Shown here: piece after piece, positions 34,102 through 46,250 of the stretch
Layout of the letters: every line of letters starts with the position of its first letter
How positions within the stretch are numbered: position 1 is the stretch's first letter
Assembly (NCBI RefSeq): GCF_022568795.1
Contig: NZ_JAKZHU010000002.1
Span: forward strand, 62,001-126,000
DNA length: 64,000 nt
Reading direction: 5' to 3'
Source of the DNA: Arsenicicoccus dermatophilus
GTDB lineage: Bacteria; Actinomycetota; Actinomycetes; Actinomycetales; Dermatophilaceae
The notes under the pieces: generated by a model
What the model was told of the DNA's origin: nothing
Databases searched by the model: none
The model's input: the letters and a program-made list of their open reading frames with translations, nothing else
Made by a program: the position numbers and the translations under genes

Positions 34102-34178
34102 CGGGTCCTCACGACGGCTGGCGGGGTGCTCGACCACGGGTTCGCCGGTCGGGCAGGCGATCTCAGGGTATGACGGGA

Positions 34179-34227
34179 GCGGCCCGCGCCGGGGCACCTG
34201 GGAGCAGGTGCGAGGGGCGCGGGCCGC
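34179..34227 (-). terminator. Two-part hairpin after the cyclophilin gene
   Basis: A 12-base perfect outer stem (GCGGCCCGCGCC) encloses an inner CACCTG/CAGGTG stem; it lies downstream of the minus-strand peptidyl-prolyl isomerase gene. Confidence 0.75.
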
Positions 34228-34299
34228 GGGTGAGACCACGCGCCGGCTTCCGGCATACCGCCTGCAGGCGGACGGGACCGGGCCGACGCGAGGCCGGGG

Positions 34300-34785
34300 T
34301 CACTCGGAGACGGTGGTGCTCTCGATCACGACGGGCTCGACCGGCTTGTCCATGCCACCGGTGCGGACGGCGGCGATCTTGTCGACGACGTCGCGCGAGG
34401 CCTGGTCGGCGCACTCGCCGAAGATCGTGTGCTTGCCCTGCAGCCAGGTGGTGGGGGCGACGGTCACGAAGAACTGCGAGCCGTTGGTGCCGCGACCCAT
34501 GCGCTTGCCGGCGTTGGCCATGGCCAGCATGTAGGGCTGGGTGAAGTTCTTGTCCGGCGAGATCTCGTCGTCGAAGGGGAACCCGGGCTGGTCGGGCTGG
34601 CCGGTGCCGGTGCCCTGGGGGCAGCCGCCCTGGATCATGAAGCCGGGGATGATGCGGTGGAAGGTCAGACCGTCGTAGTAGCCGTCCTTGGCCAGACCGG
34701 TGATCTTGGCGACGGTGGTGGGGGCCGCCTCGGGGAAGAGCGTGAGGCTGATGTCGCCGTGGTTGGTGTGCAGCGTCCAGTTCAT
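34300..34785 (-). CDS. Cyclophilin-type peptidyl-prolyl cis-trans isomerase
   Basis: A 161-residue cytoplasmic isomerase. The active-site signature is complete: LTFHRIIPGFMIQGGCPQGT, MANAGKRMGRGTNGSQFFVT, WLQGKHTIFGE. It lacks a signal peptide, so it acts in the cytoplasm (PpiA type, as near the origin in mycobacteria). ATG 34785 begins MNWTLHTNHGD; the reading frame continues upstream but only shadows the neighbouring gene. No truncation. Confidence 0.93.
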   Translation of the reverse strand: MNWTLHTNHGDISLTLFPEAAPTTVAKITGLAKDGYYDGLTFHRIIPGFMIQGGCPQGTGTGQPDQPGFPFDDEISPDKNFTQPYMLAMANAGKRMGRGTNGSQFFVTVAPTTWLQGKHTIFGECADQASRDVVDKIAAVRTGGMDKPVEPVVIESTTVSE

Positions 34786-34938
34786 GTCGGCCAGTCTCGC
34801 ACGAGAGCTTCGCGTCGAGCAGGTCTGAGCACGCCCACCGGCGGGTAGGGCGAGAGAGAACGAGATGTGCGCACCCCCGCCCGTGTGGGCAAGATGGGTG
34901 CGACGCCCACCGCGTATCGATCTCCACAGGAGGACACC

Positions 34939-36330
34939 ATGATTCGCAACAAGTACAAGATCGAGAAGAAGAGCAAGCTGGAGCTGGCTCAGGAGGACGC
35001 CGCCGCCAAGGCGAGCGACGTGCAGGCTGCTGCCGCCGGCCACGCCGCGACCGTGGCCGACAAGGCCACCGACATCAAGGACGCCGCCGCCGACCGCCTC
35101 AGCAGCGCCGCCGGCACCGTCAAGGACCACCCGGCCCCCACCGCGCTCGCCGCGCTGGGCACCGCCGCTGCCGCCGCCCTCGCCTCCGGCCTGGGCTCGC
35201 GGGAGGAGCACCACACCACCGACGAGCTGCCCGGCTACGGCACCGCCCGCACGTCCGAGCGCAAGGACCACGGCGGCCTCGTCGACGAGATCGTCCCGCT
35301 CGTGCTCAAGGCCCTCGTGGGCATGGCCGCCGCCGGCACCACCGCCACGGCCGCCAAGGCTGCCGCGGACAGCGACACCGACATGGGCGACATGGCCAAG
35401 AAGGCCGCCGACGCCGTGGGCGTCAAGAAGGCCGCCGACACCGTCAGCGACATCGACGTGACCGGTCTGGTCAAGGGCGCCGCCGGCCTGCTCGGCGCCA
35501 AGAAGGCCAAGGACGCCGCCACCGACGACGACAACGACTCCTCCGGCCTGGTCAAGGGCGCCGCCGGCCTCTTCGCCGCCAAGAAGGCCAAGGACGCCGC
35601 CACCGACGACGAGCAGGACGAGGACATCGACATCGAGGACCTCACCACCAAGGCTGCCGCCGCGGGCATCTCCAAGAAGGAGCTCGACAAGGCCGCCAAG
35701 CGGGCCTACAAGCGCGAGGACAAGCGCGCCGCCAAGCTCGCCGCGGTCCAGGCCAAGCTGGACGCCGAGCAGGCCAAGCTCGAGGCCCAGGAGGCCAAGA
35801 CCGCCAAGGCCGCGAAGAAGGCCAAGAAGGTCGAGAAGCGCGAGAACAAGTCCGGCGGTGGCATGCTCATCACGCTCGGCCTGCTCGCCACGGCCGGCGC
35901 CGTCGCCGCCGTCGCCTACCGCCGCACCACCCCGCAGGACGACCCGTGGGCGACCCCGCTGGCCGACCCCTACACCGGCCCCGAGTCCACCACCATCGGC
36001 TCCGCCGGCACCGGCACCGTGGGCACGAGCACCGTGGGCACCGGCACCGACTACTCCACGTCGAGCTCGTCCACGACCTACTCGGCCCGTGACTACAGCA
36101 CCGAGTCCTCGGTCGACCTGACCGACGCCAAGCCGCTGGGCTCCCACCAGCCCGCCGGCGACCCGCTGTCGGCCGTCTCCACCGAGCCGGTCATCCTGGA
36201 CGCCAAGGACCAGGAGGACTTCGCCGCGACGACCCCGTCCACCGCGACCGAGTTCGACCGCGCCGACGACGGTGCCGGCCAGCACCTGGACCACAACGCC
36301 GGCTCGGACAAGCGCGCCAACGACATCTGA
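34939..36330 (+). CDS. Ala/Lys/Asp-rich membrane-associated protein, function unknown
   Basis: A 463-residue protein I do not recognise. It is very rich in Ala, Lys, Asp and Thr, with predicted helices (KLELAQEDAAAKASDVQAAA). Two near-identical blocks (SGLVKGAAGLFAAKKAKDAA and its L/G variant) occupy about 175-220. A basic coiled coil follows (AKLAAVQAKLDAEQAKLEAQ, then EAKTAKAAKKAKKVEKR). One membrane segment (GGGMLITLGLLATAGAVAAV) is near 310 and a Ser/Thr/Gly-rich tail ends RANDI. The start is firm: ATG 34939 with AGGAGGACACC. It stands alone, with its own terminator. The composition recalls late-embryogenesis-like or DNA-binding histone-like tails, but this is only analogy. Confidence 0.8.
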   Translation: MIRNKYKIEKKSKLELAQEDAAAKASDVQAAAAGHAATVADKATDIKDAAADRLSSAAGTVKDHPAPTALAALGTAAAAALASGLGSREEHHTTDELPGYGTARTSERKDHGGLVDEIVPLVLKALVGMAAAGTTATAAKAAADSDTDMGDMAKKAADAVGVKKAADTVSDIDVTGLVKGAAGLLGAKKAKDAATDDDNDSSGLVKGAAGLFAAKKAKDAATDDEQDEDIDIEDLTTKAAAAGISKKELDKAAKRAYKREDKRAAKLAAVQAKLDAEQAKLEAQEAKTAKAAKKAKKVEKRENKSGGGMLITLGLLATAGAVAAVAYRRTTPQDDPWATPLADPYTGPESTTIGSAGTGTVGTSTVGTGTDYSTSSSSTTYSARDYSTESSVDLTDAKPLGSHQPAGDPLSAVSTEPVILDAKDQEDFAATTPSTATEFDRADDGAGQHLDHNAGSDKRANDI

Positions 36331-36387
36331 GTCCGCTGACTCCGACACCCCGCGACGCCCGGGCCTGACGGCCTGGGCCCGCACCTC

Positions 36388-36421
36388 GGGGGGCGGCGAC
36401 CCGCAGGGGTCGCCGCCCCCC
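36388..36421 (+). terminator. Terminator after the Ala/Lys-rich gene
   Basis: A perfect 15-base stem with a GCAG loop, 58 bases past the stop. Confidence 0.85.
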
Positions 36422-36499
36422 CGGCGTCTGCGGGCACGGGCGCGGTCCTGGTCCGTGCGGACCGGGTGCACCCCTGCCGGCATACGCGAAGATGGAGCC

Positions 36500-36946
36500 A
36501 TGACCACGCAGACTCCGGACAGCACCCGTCGATCGGCCCTGACGACCATGTATCGCCTGGTGGTGATCTGGACCACCCTGGGTCTGGTCGGCGGTGTCTT
36601 CTATCGCGAGTTCACCAAGGCGCAGGGCTTCCACGGCCACACCCAGCTGTCCGTGCTGCACACCCACCTGCTCGCGCTGGGCACGCTGCTGGGCCTGATC
36701 GTGCTGCTGCTCGAGCGCAGCTTCCGGCTCAGCGCCACAGCGCAGTGGCGGCCCTTCCTGGTGACGTATGTCGCGGGCCTGCTCGTCACCACCACCATGA
36801 TGGTGGTCAAAGGAGTGCTGCAGGTCCTCGAGAGCACCAACGCCGACAGCCCCGCCCTGGCCGGGCTCGCCGGGCTCGGGCACATCCTGCTCACGCTGGC
36901 GCTCGTCTTCCTGCTGATGGCCCTCGGCAAGCGCCTCCACGACTGA
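36500..36946 (+). CDS. DUF2871 family membrane protein
   Basis: A 148-residue protein with four hydrophobic segments (LVVIWTTLGLVGGVFYREFT, HLLALGTLLGLIVLLLE, FLVTYVAGLLVTTTMMVVKG, LGHILLTLALVFLLMALGK) and conserved histidines HGHTQLSVLHTHLL, the DUF2871 pattern. The His-rich second segment suggests metal or haem contact, but no function is known to me. ATG 36500 follows GATGGAGCC. It is the last protein gene before the tRNA pair on the opposite strand. Confidence 0.82.
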   Translation: MTTQTPDSTRRSALTTMYRLVVIWTTLGLVGGVFYREFTKAQGFHGHTQLSVLHTHLLALGTLLGLIVLLLERSFRLSATAQWRPFLVTYVAGLLVTTTMMVVKGVLQVLESTNADSPALAGLAGLGHILLTLALVFLLMALGKRLHD

Positions 36947-37030
36947 CTCACCCCCCAGGGGGCGCGCGGACCCAGACGTAGGCCGGGCAGGAGGGACCGG
37001 GCGAGTCGTGCGGCGACCTCGGCAGACGCG

Positions 37031-37065
37031 CGTGGGCCCGGCACCACATCGGTGCCGGGCCCACG
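37031..37065. terminator. Terminator after tRNA-Ala
   Basis: A perfect 15-base stem with a 5-base loop just downstream of the minus-strand tRNA-Ala; it can also stop plus-strand transcripts from the DUF2871 gene. Confidence 0.85.
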
Positions 37066-37071
37066 TCGGGG

Positions 37072-37144
37072 TGGAGCGTAGGGGACTCGAACCCCTAACC
37101 CCCTGCTTGCAAAGCAGGTGCGCTACCAATTGCGCCAACGCCCC
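37072..37144 (-). tRNA. tRNA-Ala (TGC)
   Basis: A 73-base tRNA: acceptor GGGGCGT/ACGCTCC (with one G-T pair), anticodon loop TTTGCAA (TGC) closed by CCTGC/GCAGG, T-loop TTCGAGT. CCA is not encoded. It follows tRNA-Ile downstream of gyrA, the classic actinobacterial order. Confidence 0.97.
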
Positions 37145-37311
37145 GTGCTGGGGAACTATACCGGGCCGGTCGGCGAGCCTGCCGCAACGACCGAGCCCGC
37201 TTCCCCCGGTGCGGACCGGGCCGATGGCGGCCACCCGCCCGCACCCACCGCTCACGACGACGATGCCCCTAGCACGACGAAACCGCCGCCCGAGGGGCAG
37301 CGGCTCCGAGG

Positions 37312-37388
37312 TGGTGGGCCTAACAGGACTTGAACCTGTGACCTCTTCCTTATCAGGGAAGCGCTCTAACCGTCTGAGCTATAGGCCC
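37312..37388 (-). tRNA. tRNA-Ile (GAT)
   Basis: A 77-base tRNA with encoded CCA: acceptor GGGCCTA/TAGGCCC, anticodon loop CTGATAA (GAT) closed by CTTCC/GGAAG, T-loop TTCAAGT. It sits between the DUF3566 gene and tRNA-Ala on the same strand. Confidence 0.97.
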
Positions 37389-37477
37389 GCACCCGCGCCG
37401 ACGTCCTGGTGAAGATCAGGTGTCCAGCGCGGAGACAAACGTTACCCCAGGCACGGGGCGACGATCAAAACGGGTGG

Positions 37478-38092
37478 TCAGTCGTCCGTCAGCGTCTGGT
37501 TGACGCCGCCGACCAGGCCCGCGCAGATGTTGTAGAGGAAGGCCGCGAGGGTAGCCAGGGCGGTCAGCAGCAGCACGTTGATGAAGCTGATCACGATGGA
37601 CAGGGACAGCACCCGGCTGAACCCGGCGTAGTCCATGATGTCGAACTTCTTGCCCGATCCGAGCAGGCTGGCGATGGAGTCGTTGACCGCCGAGAAGACG
37701 CCCATCCCGTTGAGGATCATCCACAGGACGGCCACGAGGACCACCCCGGCGATGCCTGCGGCGACGGACAGGAGGAAGGCCAGCTTGAGCACCGACAGCG
37801 GGTCGAGCCGCTGCACCCGCAGCTTGGCCTGGCGCGGGCCGCCCGCGGCGAGCCCTCCAGGGCCCGCGTCGCGTGAGCTGGTGGGGGCCGCACCGCGCGC
37901 CGCGCTGCGCGCGGCGTCGCGAGAGCTGGTGGGGGCCGCGTCGCGCGCCGCGGACGCGCCGCTCGCGGCGCCGCCCGCCGCACCGCCCGAGCTGGTGGGG
38001 GCCGCGTCGCGCGCCGCGGACGCGCCGCTCGCGGCGCCGCCCGAGCTTGCGGGGGCCGTCACCTGGGTGCGTTCCGGCTGCGAGATCGTCAC
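37478..38092 (-). CDS. DUF3566 membrane protein downstream of gyrA
   Basis: A 204-residue protein. Residues 1-85 are a low-complexity Ala/Ser/Gly tail built from repeated [11 protein letters not shown] units. The DUF3566 domain follows: [20 protein letters not shown], two membrane helices, and [19 protein letters not shown]. This family sits after gyrA across actinobacteria (its mycobacterial member has been linked to growth-pole function). The ATG overlaps the gyrA stop by 4 bases. Only the repeat-rich head is unusual, and it coincides with a 55-base DNA repeat. Confidence 0.9.
   Translation of the reverse strand: MTISQPERTQVTAPASSGGAASGASAARDAAPTSSGGAAGGAASGASAARDAAPTSSRDAARSAARGAAPTSSRDAGPGGLAAGGPRQAKLRVQRLDPLSVLKLAFLLSVAAGIAGVVLVAVLWMILNGMGVFSAVNDSIASLLGSGKKFDIMDYAGFSRVLSLSIVISFINVLLLTALATLAAFLYNICAGLVGGVNQTLTDD
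37923..38043 (-). repeat. 55-base direct repeats in the DUF3566 gene
   Basis: Two identical 55-base copies (37923-37977 and 37989-38043) repeat every 66 bases, with a third partial copy from about 37875. They encode the Ala/Ser-rich head and keep the frame (66 is a multiple of 3), so copy number could vary without breaking the gene. Confidence 0.85.
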
Positions 38093-40788
38093 TGGTCCTC
38101 CTGCGGAGAGTGGTCGTCGGCGTCAACGCTAGCCGCTGCGTCGATGCCCGCGCTGACAGCGGCCCCGTCGGACACCGAGGGGTCCGGGGCGGCCTGTTCG
38201 TGCTCAGTCTGCCCTACGTCCTGGGCAGCCTGGTCGCCGCCGGACGTCGTGGCGTCGTGGTGATCCCCAGGCGTGATCGCGCCGGCACTGGCCGTAGTCA
38301 TCTCGCCGTTCTCCGGGTCGTCGTCACCCTCCCGCTCGGCGTTGCGGGCGACCGCCACGATGCTGTCGTTCTTGCCGGGGTTGGCGAAGGTCACGCCCTG
38401 GGTGTTGCGACCCGTGTAGCGCACCTCGTCGACGCGAGAACGCACGATCCGGCCGCGCTCCATGACGAGCATCACCTCGTCGTCCGGGGACACCACGAGC
38501 GCCCCCACGAGGTCGCCACCACGCTCGGACTTCTTGGCCACGAGGACGCCCAGCGTGGCCCGCCCCTTGACGGGGTACTCCGACGCCAGCGTGCGCTTGG
38601 CCAGACCGTTCTCGAAGACCACGAACACGTCCGGGTCGGTGTCCTGCTCGACGACGTTCATGGCGAGCAGCTCGTCGCCGTCGCGGAACTTCATCCCCGT
38701 CACGCCGGAGGTGGACCGTCCCATGGGTCGCAGCACGTCGTCGGAGGCCGTGAAGCGCACCGACTGGCCCTTGCGGGACACGAGCAGCAGGTCGTCCTCC
38801 GCGGACGCCAGAGCGGCGCCCACGAGCTCGTCGCCGTCGCGCAGGTTGATCGCGATCAGGCCGCCGGAGCGGTTGGAGTCGTAGTCGTCCAGGCGGGACT
38901 TCTTGACCAGGCCCCGGCGGGTGGCCAGGAGCAGGTAGGGCGCGTTGATGTAGTCCTGGATGGCGAGCACCTGGGCGATGCGCTCCCCGGGCTGGAAGGC
39001 CATGAGGTTGGCGACGTGCTGGCCCTTGGCGTCACGCGATCCCTCGGGCAGCTCGTAGGCCTTGGCCCGGTAGACCCGCCCGAGGTTGGTGAAGAAGAGC
39101 AGCCAGTGGTGGGTCGTGGTGGTGAAGAAGTGCTCGACGATGTCGTCGCCGCGCAGGGTCGCGCCGCGCACGCCCTTGCCGCCGCGGTGCTGCGAGCGGT
39201 ACTCCCGGGTGACCGTCCGCTTGGCGTAGCCGCCGCGGGTGATCGTGACGACCACGTCCTCCTGGGGGATCAGGTCCTCCATGGACATGTCGCCGTCGAA
39301 GGGGACGATCTCGGTGCGCCGGTCGTCGCCGTACTTGTCGACGATCTCGGTCAGCTCGGAGCCGATGATCTGCCGCTGGCGCTCCGGCTTGGCCAGGATG
39401 TCGCGGTAGTCGTCGATCAGGCGCTGCAGCTCGTCGTGCTGCTCGATGATCTTCTGCCGCTCCAGGGCGGCCAGCCGCCGCAGCTGCATGTCGAGGATGG
39501 CCGTCGCCTGGATCTCGTCGATGTCGAGCAGGTCGATCAGCCCGTCGCGGGCGACCTCGACGGTGCGGGAGGCCCGGATGAGCGCGATGACGTCGTCCAG
39601 GGCGTCCAGCGCCTTGAGCAGGCCGCGCAGGATGTGGATGCGCTTCTCGGCCTCGCCGAGGCGATAGGTCGTCCGGCGGACGATGACCTCGACCTGGTGG
39701 TCGACCCAGTAGCGGATGAACGCCGACACCGGCAGCGTCCGCGGCACCCCGTCCACCAGCGCCAGCATGTTGGCGCCGAAGGACTGCTGCAGCTGCGTGT
39801 GCTTGTAGAGGTTGTTGAGGACGACCTTGGCGACGGCGTCGCGCTTCAGCACGATCACCAGGCGCTGGCCGGTGCGCCCGGAGGTCTCGTCGCGGATGTC
39901 CGCGATGCCCTGCAAGCGACCCTCCTTGGCGAGCTCGGCGATCTTGAGGGCCAGGGCGTCCGGGTTGACCTGGTAGGGCAGCTCGGTGACGACCAGGCAG
40001 GTGCGGCCGTGGATCTCCTCGACGTTGACCACCGCCCGCATGACGATCGAGCCGCGCCCGGTCCGCTGCGCCTCCTCGATCCCCTTGCGCCCCATGATGA
40101 GCGCGCCGGTCGGGAAGTCCGGGCCCTTGATCCGCTGCATCGAGGCCTCGAGCAGCTCCTCGCGGGAGGCCTCGGGGTGGGCGAGCAGCCAGTGCACGGC
40201 GTCCGCGACCTCGCGCAGGTTGTGCGGCGGGATCTGGGTGGCCATGCCGACCGCGATGCCCGCCGAGCCGTTGACCAGCAGGTTGGGGAAACGCGCCGGC
40301 AGGACCGCCGGCTCCTGGGTCTTGCCGTCGTAGTTGTCCTTGAAGTCGACGGTGTCCTCGTGGATGTCGCGCACCATCTCCATGGCCAGCGGCTTCATCC
40401 GGCACTCGGTGTATCGCGGCGCGGCGGCCCCGTCGTTGCCCGGCGACCCGAAGTTGCCCTGCCCGTCGATCAGGGGATAGCGCAGCGACCACGGCTGCAC
40501 CAGGCGCACCAGGGCGTCGTAGATCGCCGAGTCGCCGTGCGGGTGGTAGTGCCCCATGACGTCACCCACCACGCGGGAGCACTTGTTGAAGCCGCGGTCG
40601 GGGCGGTAGCCCCCGTCATACATGCCGTAGACGATCCGCCGGTGCACCGGCTTGAGCCCGTCCCGCACGTCCGGCAGCGCGCGGCTCACGATGACGCTCA
40701 TGGCGTACTCGATGTAGCTGCGCTGCATCTCGGCGTTCAGGTCGACCGGCTCGACCCGGTCGACGATGGAGGGGGGCTGCTCGCTCAT
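38089..40788 (-). CDS. gyrA: DNA gyrase subunit A
   Basis: An 899-residue type II topoisomerase subunit that breaks and rejoins DNA during negative supercoiling. The catalytic tyrosine is Y126 ([10 protein letters not shown]). The quinolone region reads [11 protein letters not shown] with Ser87 and Asp91, the susceptible-type residues at the E. coli Ser83 and Asp87 positions. The GyrA box QRGGKGV-like [10 protein letters not shown] and six beta-pinwheel repeats follow, with an acidic tail (the last 70 residues). ATG 40788 begins [14 protein letters not shown]; a GTG seven codons upstream is possible. 66 bases separate it from gyrB. Confidence 0.97.
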   Translation of the reverse strand: MSEQPPSIVDRVEPVDLNAEMQRSYIEYAMSVIVSRALPDVRDGLKPVHRRIVYGMYDGGYRPDRGFNKCSRVVGDVMGHYHPHGDSAIYDALVRLVQPWSLRYPLIDGQGNFGSPGNDGAAAPRYTECRMKPLAMEMVRDIHEDTVDFKDNYDGKTQEPAVLPARFPNLLVNGSAGIAVGMATQIPPHNLREVADAVHWLLAHPEASREELLEASMQRIKGPDFPTGALIMGRKGIEEAQRTGRGSIVMRAVVNVEEIHGRTCLVVTELPYQVNPDALALKIAELAKEGRLQGIADIRDETSGRTGQRLVIVLKRDAVAKVVLNNLYKHTQLQQSFGANMLALVDGVPRTLPVSAFIRYWVDHQVEVIVRRTTYRLGEAEKRIHILRGLLKALDALDDVIALIRASRTVEVARDGLIDLLDIDEIQATAILDMQLRRLAALERQKIIEQHDELQRLIDDYRDILAKPERQRQIIGSELTEIVDKYGDDRRTEIVPFDGDMSMEDLIPQEDVVVTITRGGYAKRTVTREYRSQHRGGKGVRGATLRGDDIVEHFFTTTTHHWLLFFTNLGRVYRAKAYELPEGSRDAKGQHVANLMAFQPGERIAQVLAIQDYINAPYLLLATRRGLVKKSRLDDYDSNRSGGLIAINLRDGDELVGAALASAEDDLLLVSRKGQSVRFTASDDVLRPMGRSTSGVTGMKFRDGDELLAMNVVEQDTDPDVFVVFENGLAKRTLASEYPVKGRATLGVLVAKKSERGGDLVGALVVSPDDEVMLVMERGRIVRSRVDEVRYTGRNTQGVTFANPGKNDSIVAVARNAEREGDDDPENGEMTTASAGAITPGDHHDATTSGGDQAAQDVGQTEHEQAAPDPSVSDGAAVSAGIDAAASVDADDHSPQEDQ

Positions 40789-40854
40789 GTCTGCTGGGAC
40801 CTCTCGCACGATGGCGTATGACGGAAAGGCTGTCGGGGGTGGACGCGCGCGGGG

Positions 40855-43390
<2,536 letters not shown>

Positions 43391-43414
43391 CCCGGGCTCC
43401 TGCGGGCCCGGGCG

Positions 43415-45235
43415 TCAGCGCAGGCGCGCCACCGCCGCCTCCACCGCCTGGACGTCCCGCTTGATGTCGGCGGCGGCCCGCGGGCGGGTCACCGGCTCGG
43501 CGAGGACCCGCCGCAGCGACACCCGCGCCTCGTCGACGCTCGCGCCGGCGGTGCGCAGCTCGGGGTGCCAGCAGGCCCCGAGGACGAGATAGCCCAGGCG
43601 GGACACCGACCGCTCCATCTGACGGTAGGCCGCCACCGCGGCGGGCGCGTCCGACAGCGCCCTGCTCGCCACCTGGTCGCACTCGAGCAGCTCGAAGTAG
43701 AGGTGGCGCCGGTGGTCGACCGCCTCGGGTCGCTCCAGCCCGCCCGCGGCCAGGTCGGCCAGCACCCGGTCGACGGCCACCACGACCCGTCGGGCGTGCC
43801 CCCGCAGGACCAGCTCCGGACCCGTCCGGCCGGTGAACCACAGCGCCGCGAGGGCGCAGCCGATGCCGATCACCGTGTCGGTGAGCCGGTCGACGAGCGT
43901 GTCGACGACCGGGGCCCCGGGGGCGGCCGCCTGCCCGATGGTGAGTGCCAGCGGGGTGATGACGACCACGGCCAGGGCGTAGTTGCGGGTGATCAGCAGC
44001 TCCACGGCGAGCATGAGCAGGACGAGCACGCCGACCAGGGCCCACCCCTGCGGGGCGAGTCGCACGAGGAGCAGGTAGGCCCCCAGACCGACCAGCGTGC
44101 CGAGACCGCGGTGCAGGGCCCGCACCGTCTGCGCCTCCCGGGTGCCGCCCTGGTGCAGCAGCAGCGCCGCGAAGGCCACCGCCCAGTAGGCATGGCCGCG
44201 GTGGGTCAGCAGAGCCAGGCTCCCCGCGACCACGGTGGCCATCCCGACCCGGGCGGCCACCAGCAGCACCTCCGAGGGCCAGCTCGCAGCCTGTCTCAGC
44301 AGGTAGCCCGCACCCGGGCGGCCCAGCGAGCTGTCCCGCAGCTGCTCGGCGTCGACCTCGTCGGTGCTGCCCTCGTCGGCCAGCAGCGAGCGGTCGTCCG
44401 GTCCGCCGGCGCCGTCCAGCCCCAGGACGTGCTCCTCCTCGGCCGTCGCGTCGTCCACCGAGCCCCAGGGGTGCGGCTCCTCCAGGTGGGCCCGGACCCG
44501 GGCGGCGGCGTCCCGGGCCACTGCCGCGGCATACCGGGACTGCACCTCGCCCATCAGCGCCCGGTGGGCCGGGCTCGCCCCGTCACCGGCGGCGGTCCAC
44601 CCGCGGTGCAAGGCCGACGACGCCTGGGCGCGGGCCTGGGCTCGCTCGTCGCCGACCGCCTCCGCGTAGGTCGTCACCGCCCGGTCGGCTGCCGCGACCG
44701 CCCGGTCCTCGGCCGCCCGCGGGGCCACGAGCAGGTCGCTCATGCCCACCAGCCAGGATCCCAGCGCCCCGGCGGCCGCCGCCCCGACCGCCACCAGCGG
44801 CGGGCGCCCCGAGCTCTGCGCGAGGTTGGCGACGCCGAGGACCAGGACGAAGAAGTACGAGCCCGGCGGCCCGACCTTGAGGCTCACGCAGACGAAGGCC
44901 GCCAGGACCGCCACCAGGCACAGCAGCACCAGGGTCAGCACCGGGCTGCCCACGGTGAGCGTGCCCAGGGCCACGGACCCGACCAGGGCGAGACCGACCA
45001 GCGCCAGCAGCCGGGCCCGGAAGCGCCCCGGCGTCGTCGGGCCGTAGAGGATGGCGAAGGCGCCCAGCCCGGCCGCGAGGCCGAGCGACAGCCGACCGGT
45101 CAGCTGCCCGACGACGAGGGGGCCGCCCATCGCGGTCGCCGCCTTGGCGGCGACCAGGCGGCGGGGTGGGGAAGGGTCGAGCCGCACCAGGGTCTCGGCA
45201 TACCGGCGCAGGGGAGGCGTGGACATCCCGCCCAT
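43415..45235 (-). CDS. FUSC/YccS-like membrane protein
   Basis: A 606-residue protein with two hydrophobic blocks (about 30-170 and 330-450) separated by a helical cytosolic region and ending in a helical domain. The repeated pattern fits the FUSC family (aromatic acid exporter/YccS): LGLAAGLGAFAILYG and then a second block with HAYWAVAFAALLLHQGGTREAQTVRALHRGLGTL, the conserved H-R-x-x-G-T signature. Such proteins are proposed exporters. The start may instead be ATG 45226 (MSTPPLRRY); neither site is strong. It lies in an insertion between dciA and gyrB, not a usual place for this family. Confidence 0.78.
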   Translation of the reverse strand: MGGMSTPPLRRYAETLVRLDPSPPRRLVAAKAATAMGGPLVVGQLTGRLSLGLAAGLGAFAILYGPTTPGRFRARLLALVGLALVGSVALGTLTVGSPVLTLVLLCLVAVLAAFVCVSLKVGPPGSYFFVLVLGVANLAQSSGRPPLVAVGAAAAGALGSWLVGMSDLLVAPRAAEDRAVAAADRAVTTYAEAVGDERAQARAQASSALHRGWTAAGDGASPAHRALMGEVQSRYAAAVARDAAARVRAHLEEPHPWGSVDDATAEEEHVLGLDGAGGPDDRSLLADEGSTDEVDAEQLRDSSLGRPGAGYLLRQAASWPSEVLLVAARVGMATVVAGSLALLTHRGHAYWAVAFAALLLHQGGTREAQTVRALHRGLGTLVGLGAYLLLVRLAPQGWALVGVLVLLMLAVELLITRNYALAVVVITPLALTIGQAAAPGAPVVDTLVDRLTDTVIGIGCALAALWFTGRTGPELVLRGHARRVVVAVDRVLADLAAGGLERPEAVDHRRHLYFELLECDQVASRALSDAPAAVAAYRQMERSVSRLGYLVLGACWHPELRTAGASVDEARVSLRRVLAEPVTRPRAAADIKRDVQAVEAAVARLR

Positions 45236-45270
45236 TGTCCCGCAGCCAGGGGCCGCGCCGTCCCGACGCG

Positions 45271-45299
45271 CGGGAGGCGGGCGAGGTGCCCGCCTCCCG
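45271..45299 (-). terminator. Terminator after the hotdog thioesterase
   Basis: A perfect 12-base stem with a GAGGT loop, 18 bases past the thioesterase stop on the minus strand. Confidence 0.8.
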
Positions 45300-45316
45300 G
45301 GCCAGGAGACCCCGGA

Positions 45317-45709
45317 TCAGTCGGCGTCGATCACCGAGAAGGTCGCCACGCCGTGGGCGACCGGCTCGTCGTCCTCGACGCGCACCACGTCCGCCTCGAG
45401 CATGATCAGCGAGCCGCCCTCCTTGCGGACCTCCGCGCTCGCGAGCAGCTCCTCGCCGACCTTGGCACCGTTGAGATAGGTGACCGTGAGGGAGACGGTC
45501 ACCGCGGACTTGTCGTCGGGCAGGTGGTCCCGGGCCGCCTGGCCCATCGCCGAGTCGAGCATGGTGGCCAGCAGCCCGCCGTGGACACCGCCGTTGACGT
45601 TGGCATGCGCCTCGGTCGGGGTGACCCGCAGCCCGGCGTCGTCGCCCGGTCGGCCGGTCTCGTGGGGATCGCCGGCGGTCACGCCGAGGGTGTCCATGAA
45701 GTTCGCCAT
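45317..45709 (-). CDS. PaaI-type hotdog thioesterase
   Basis: A 130-residue acyl-CoA thioesterase-like protein. The family motif is complete: HANVNGGVHGGLLATMLDSAMGQAA, followed by TVSLTVTYLNGAKVGEELLA and GRVEHG-like RVEDDEPVAHGVATF. Members hydrolyse aryl- or acyl-CoA esters; the substrate is unknown. ATG 45709 follows AAGGAGACGGT; an upstream frame extension of seven codons is less likely. It is divergent from the DoxX-like gene. Confidence 0.85.
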   Translation of the reverse strand: MANFMDTLGVTAGDPHETGRPGDDAGLRVTPTEAHANVNGGVHGGLLATMLDSAMGQAARDHLPDDKSAVTVSLTVTYLNGAKVGEELLASAEVRKEGGSLIMLEADVVRVEDDEPVAHGVATFSVIDAD

Positions 45710-45768
45710 ACCGTCTCCTTGCCCTGACAACCCGCGCCTGAGACGTGCTGCGACCTATCGTGACGGTC

Positions 45769-46164
45769 ATGTCCGATACCACGACCGCTCCCGCCGCCCG
45801 CCGGGCCCGGCGATCCGCCCGCACCATGGCCGGCTTCCTCACCGGCATGGGCGTCCTCCACCTCGTCAAGCCGGAGCCCTTCGACTCGATCATCCCCGCG
45901 TGGGTGCCGGGCAGCGCGCGGTCCTGGACCTACGGCTCCGGCGTCGCCGAGCTCGCCACCGCGGCGCTCCTCGCCGTCCCCCGCACCAGACGCGTCGGCG
46001 GCGCCGTGGCCTCGGCACTGTTCGTGGCGGTCTTTCCCGGCAACCTGGAGATGGCCCGGCAGTGGCGGGACCGCCCCGCCCACCTGCAGGCGATCTCCCT
46101 CGGCCGGCTACCGCTCCAGGCCCTGATGGTGGCGCAGGCGGAGGACATTCGGCGCCACGCGTGA
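45769..46164 (+). CDS. DoxX-like membrane protein
   Basis: A 131-residue protein with about four hydrophobic segments (TMAGFLTGMGVLHLVKPEPF, YGSGVAELATAALLAVPRTR, GAVASALFVAVFPGNLEMA and RLPLQALMVAQ). The HLVKPEPFDSIIPAWVPG and AELATAALL patterns match DoxX-like family members often annotated as DoxX/MauE. The function is not known. ATG 45769 begins MSDTTTAPAA; the weak site is the only option near. Confidence 0.75.
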   Translation: MSDTTTAPAARRARRSARTMAGFLTGMGVLHLVKPEPFDSIIPAWVPGSARSWTYGSGVAELATAALLAVPRTRRVGGAVASALFVAVFPGNLEMARQWRDRPAHLQAISLGRLPLQALMVAQAEDIRRHA

Positions 46165-46250
46165 CGCGAGCGGGTGCGCCTGCCCGACGCGGGCGAGAGC
46201 AGGCCCCGGCCGACCCCCGCCGACGGTGCGGCTCGACTAGCGTGGCCGTC

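Noticed and set aside
37873..40821. A 982-codon plus-strand frame opposite gyrA
   Set aside because: It mirrors gyrA codons and has no domain; long antisense frames are common at this GC content.
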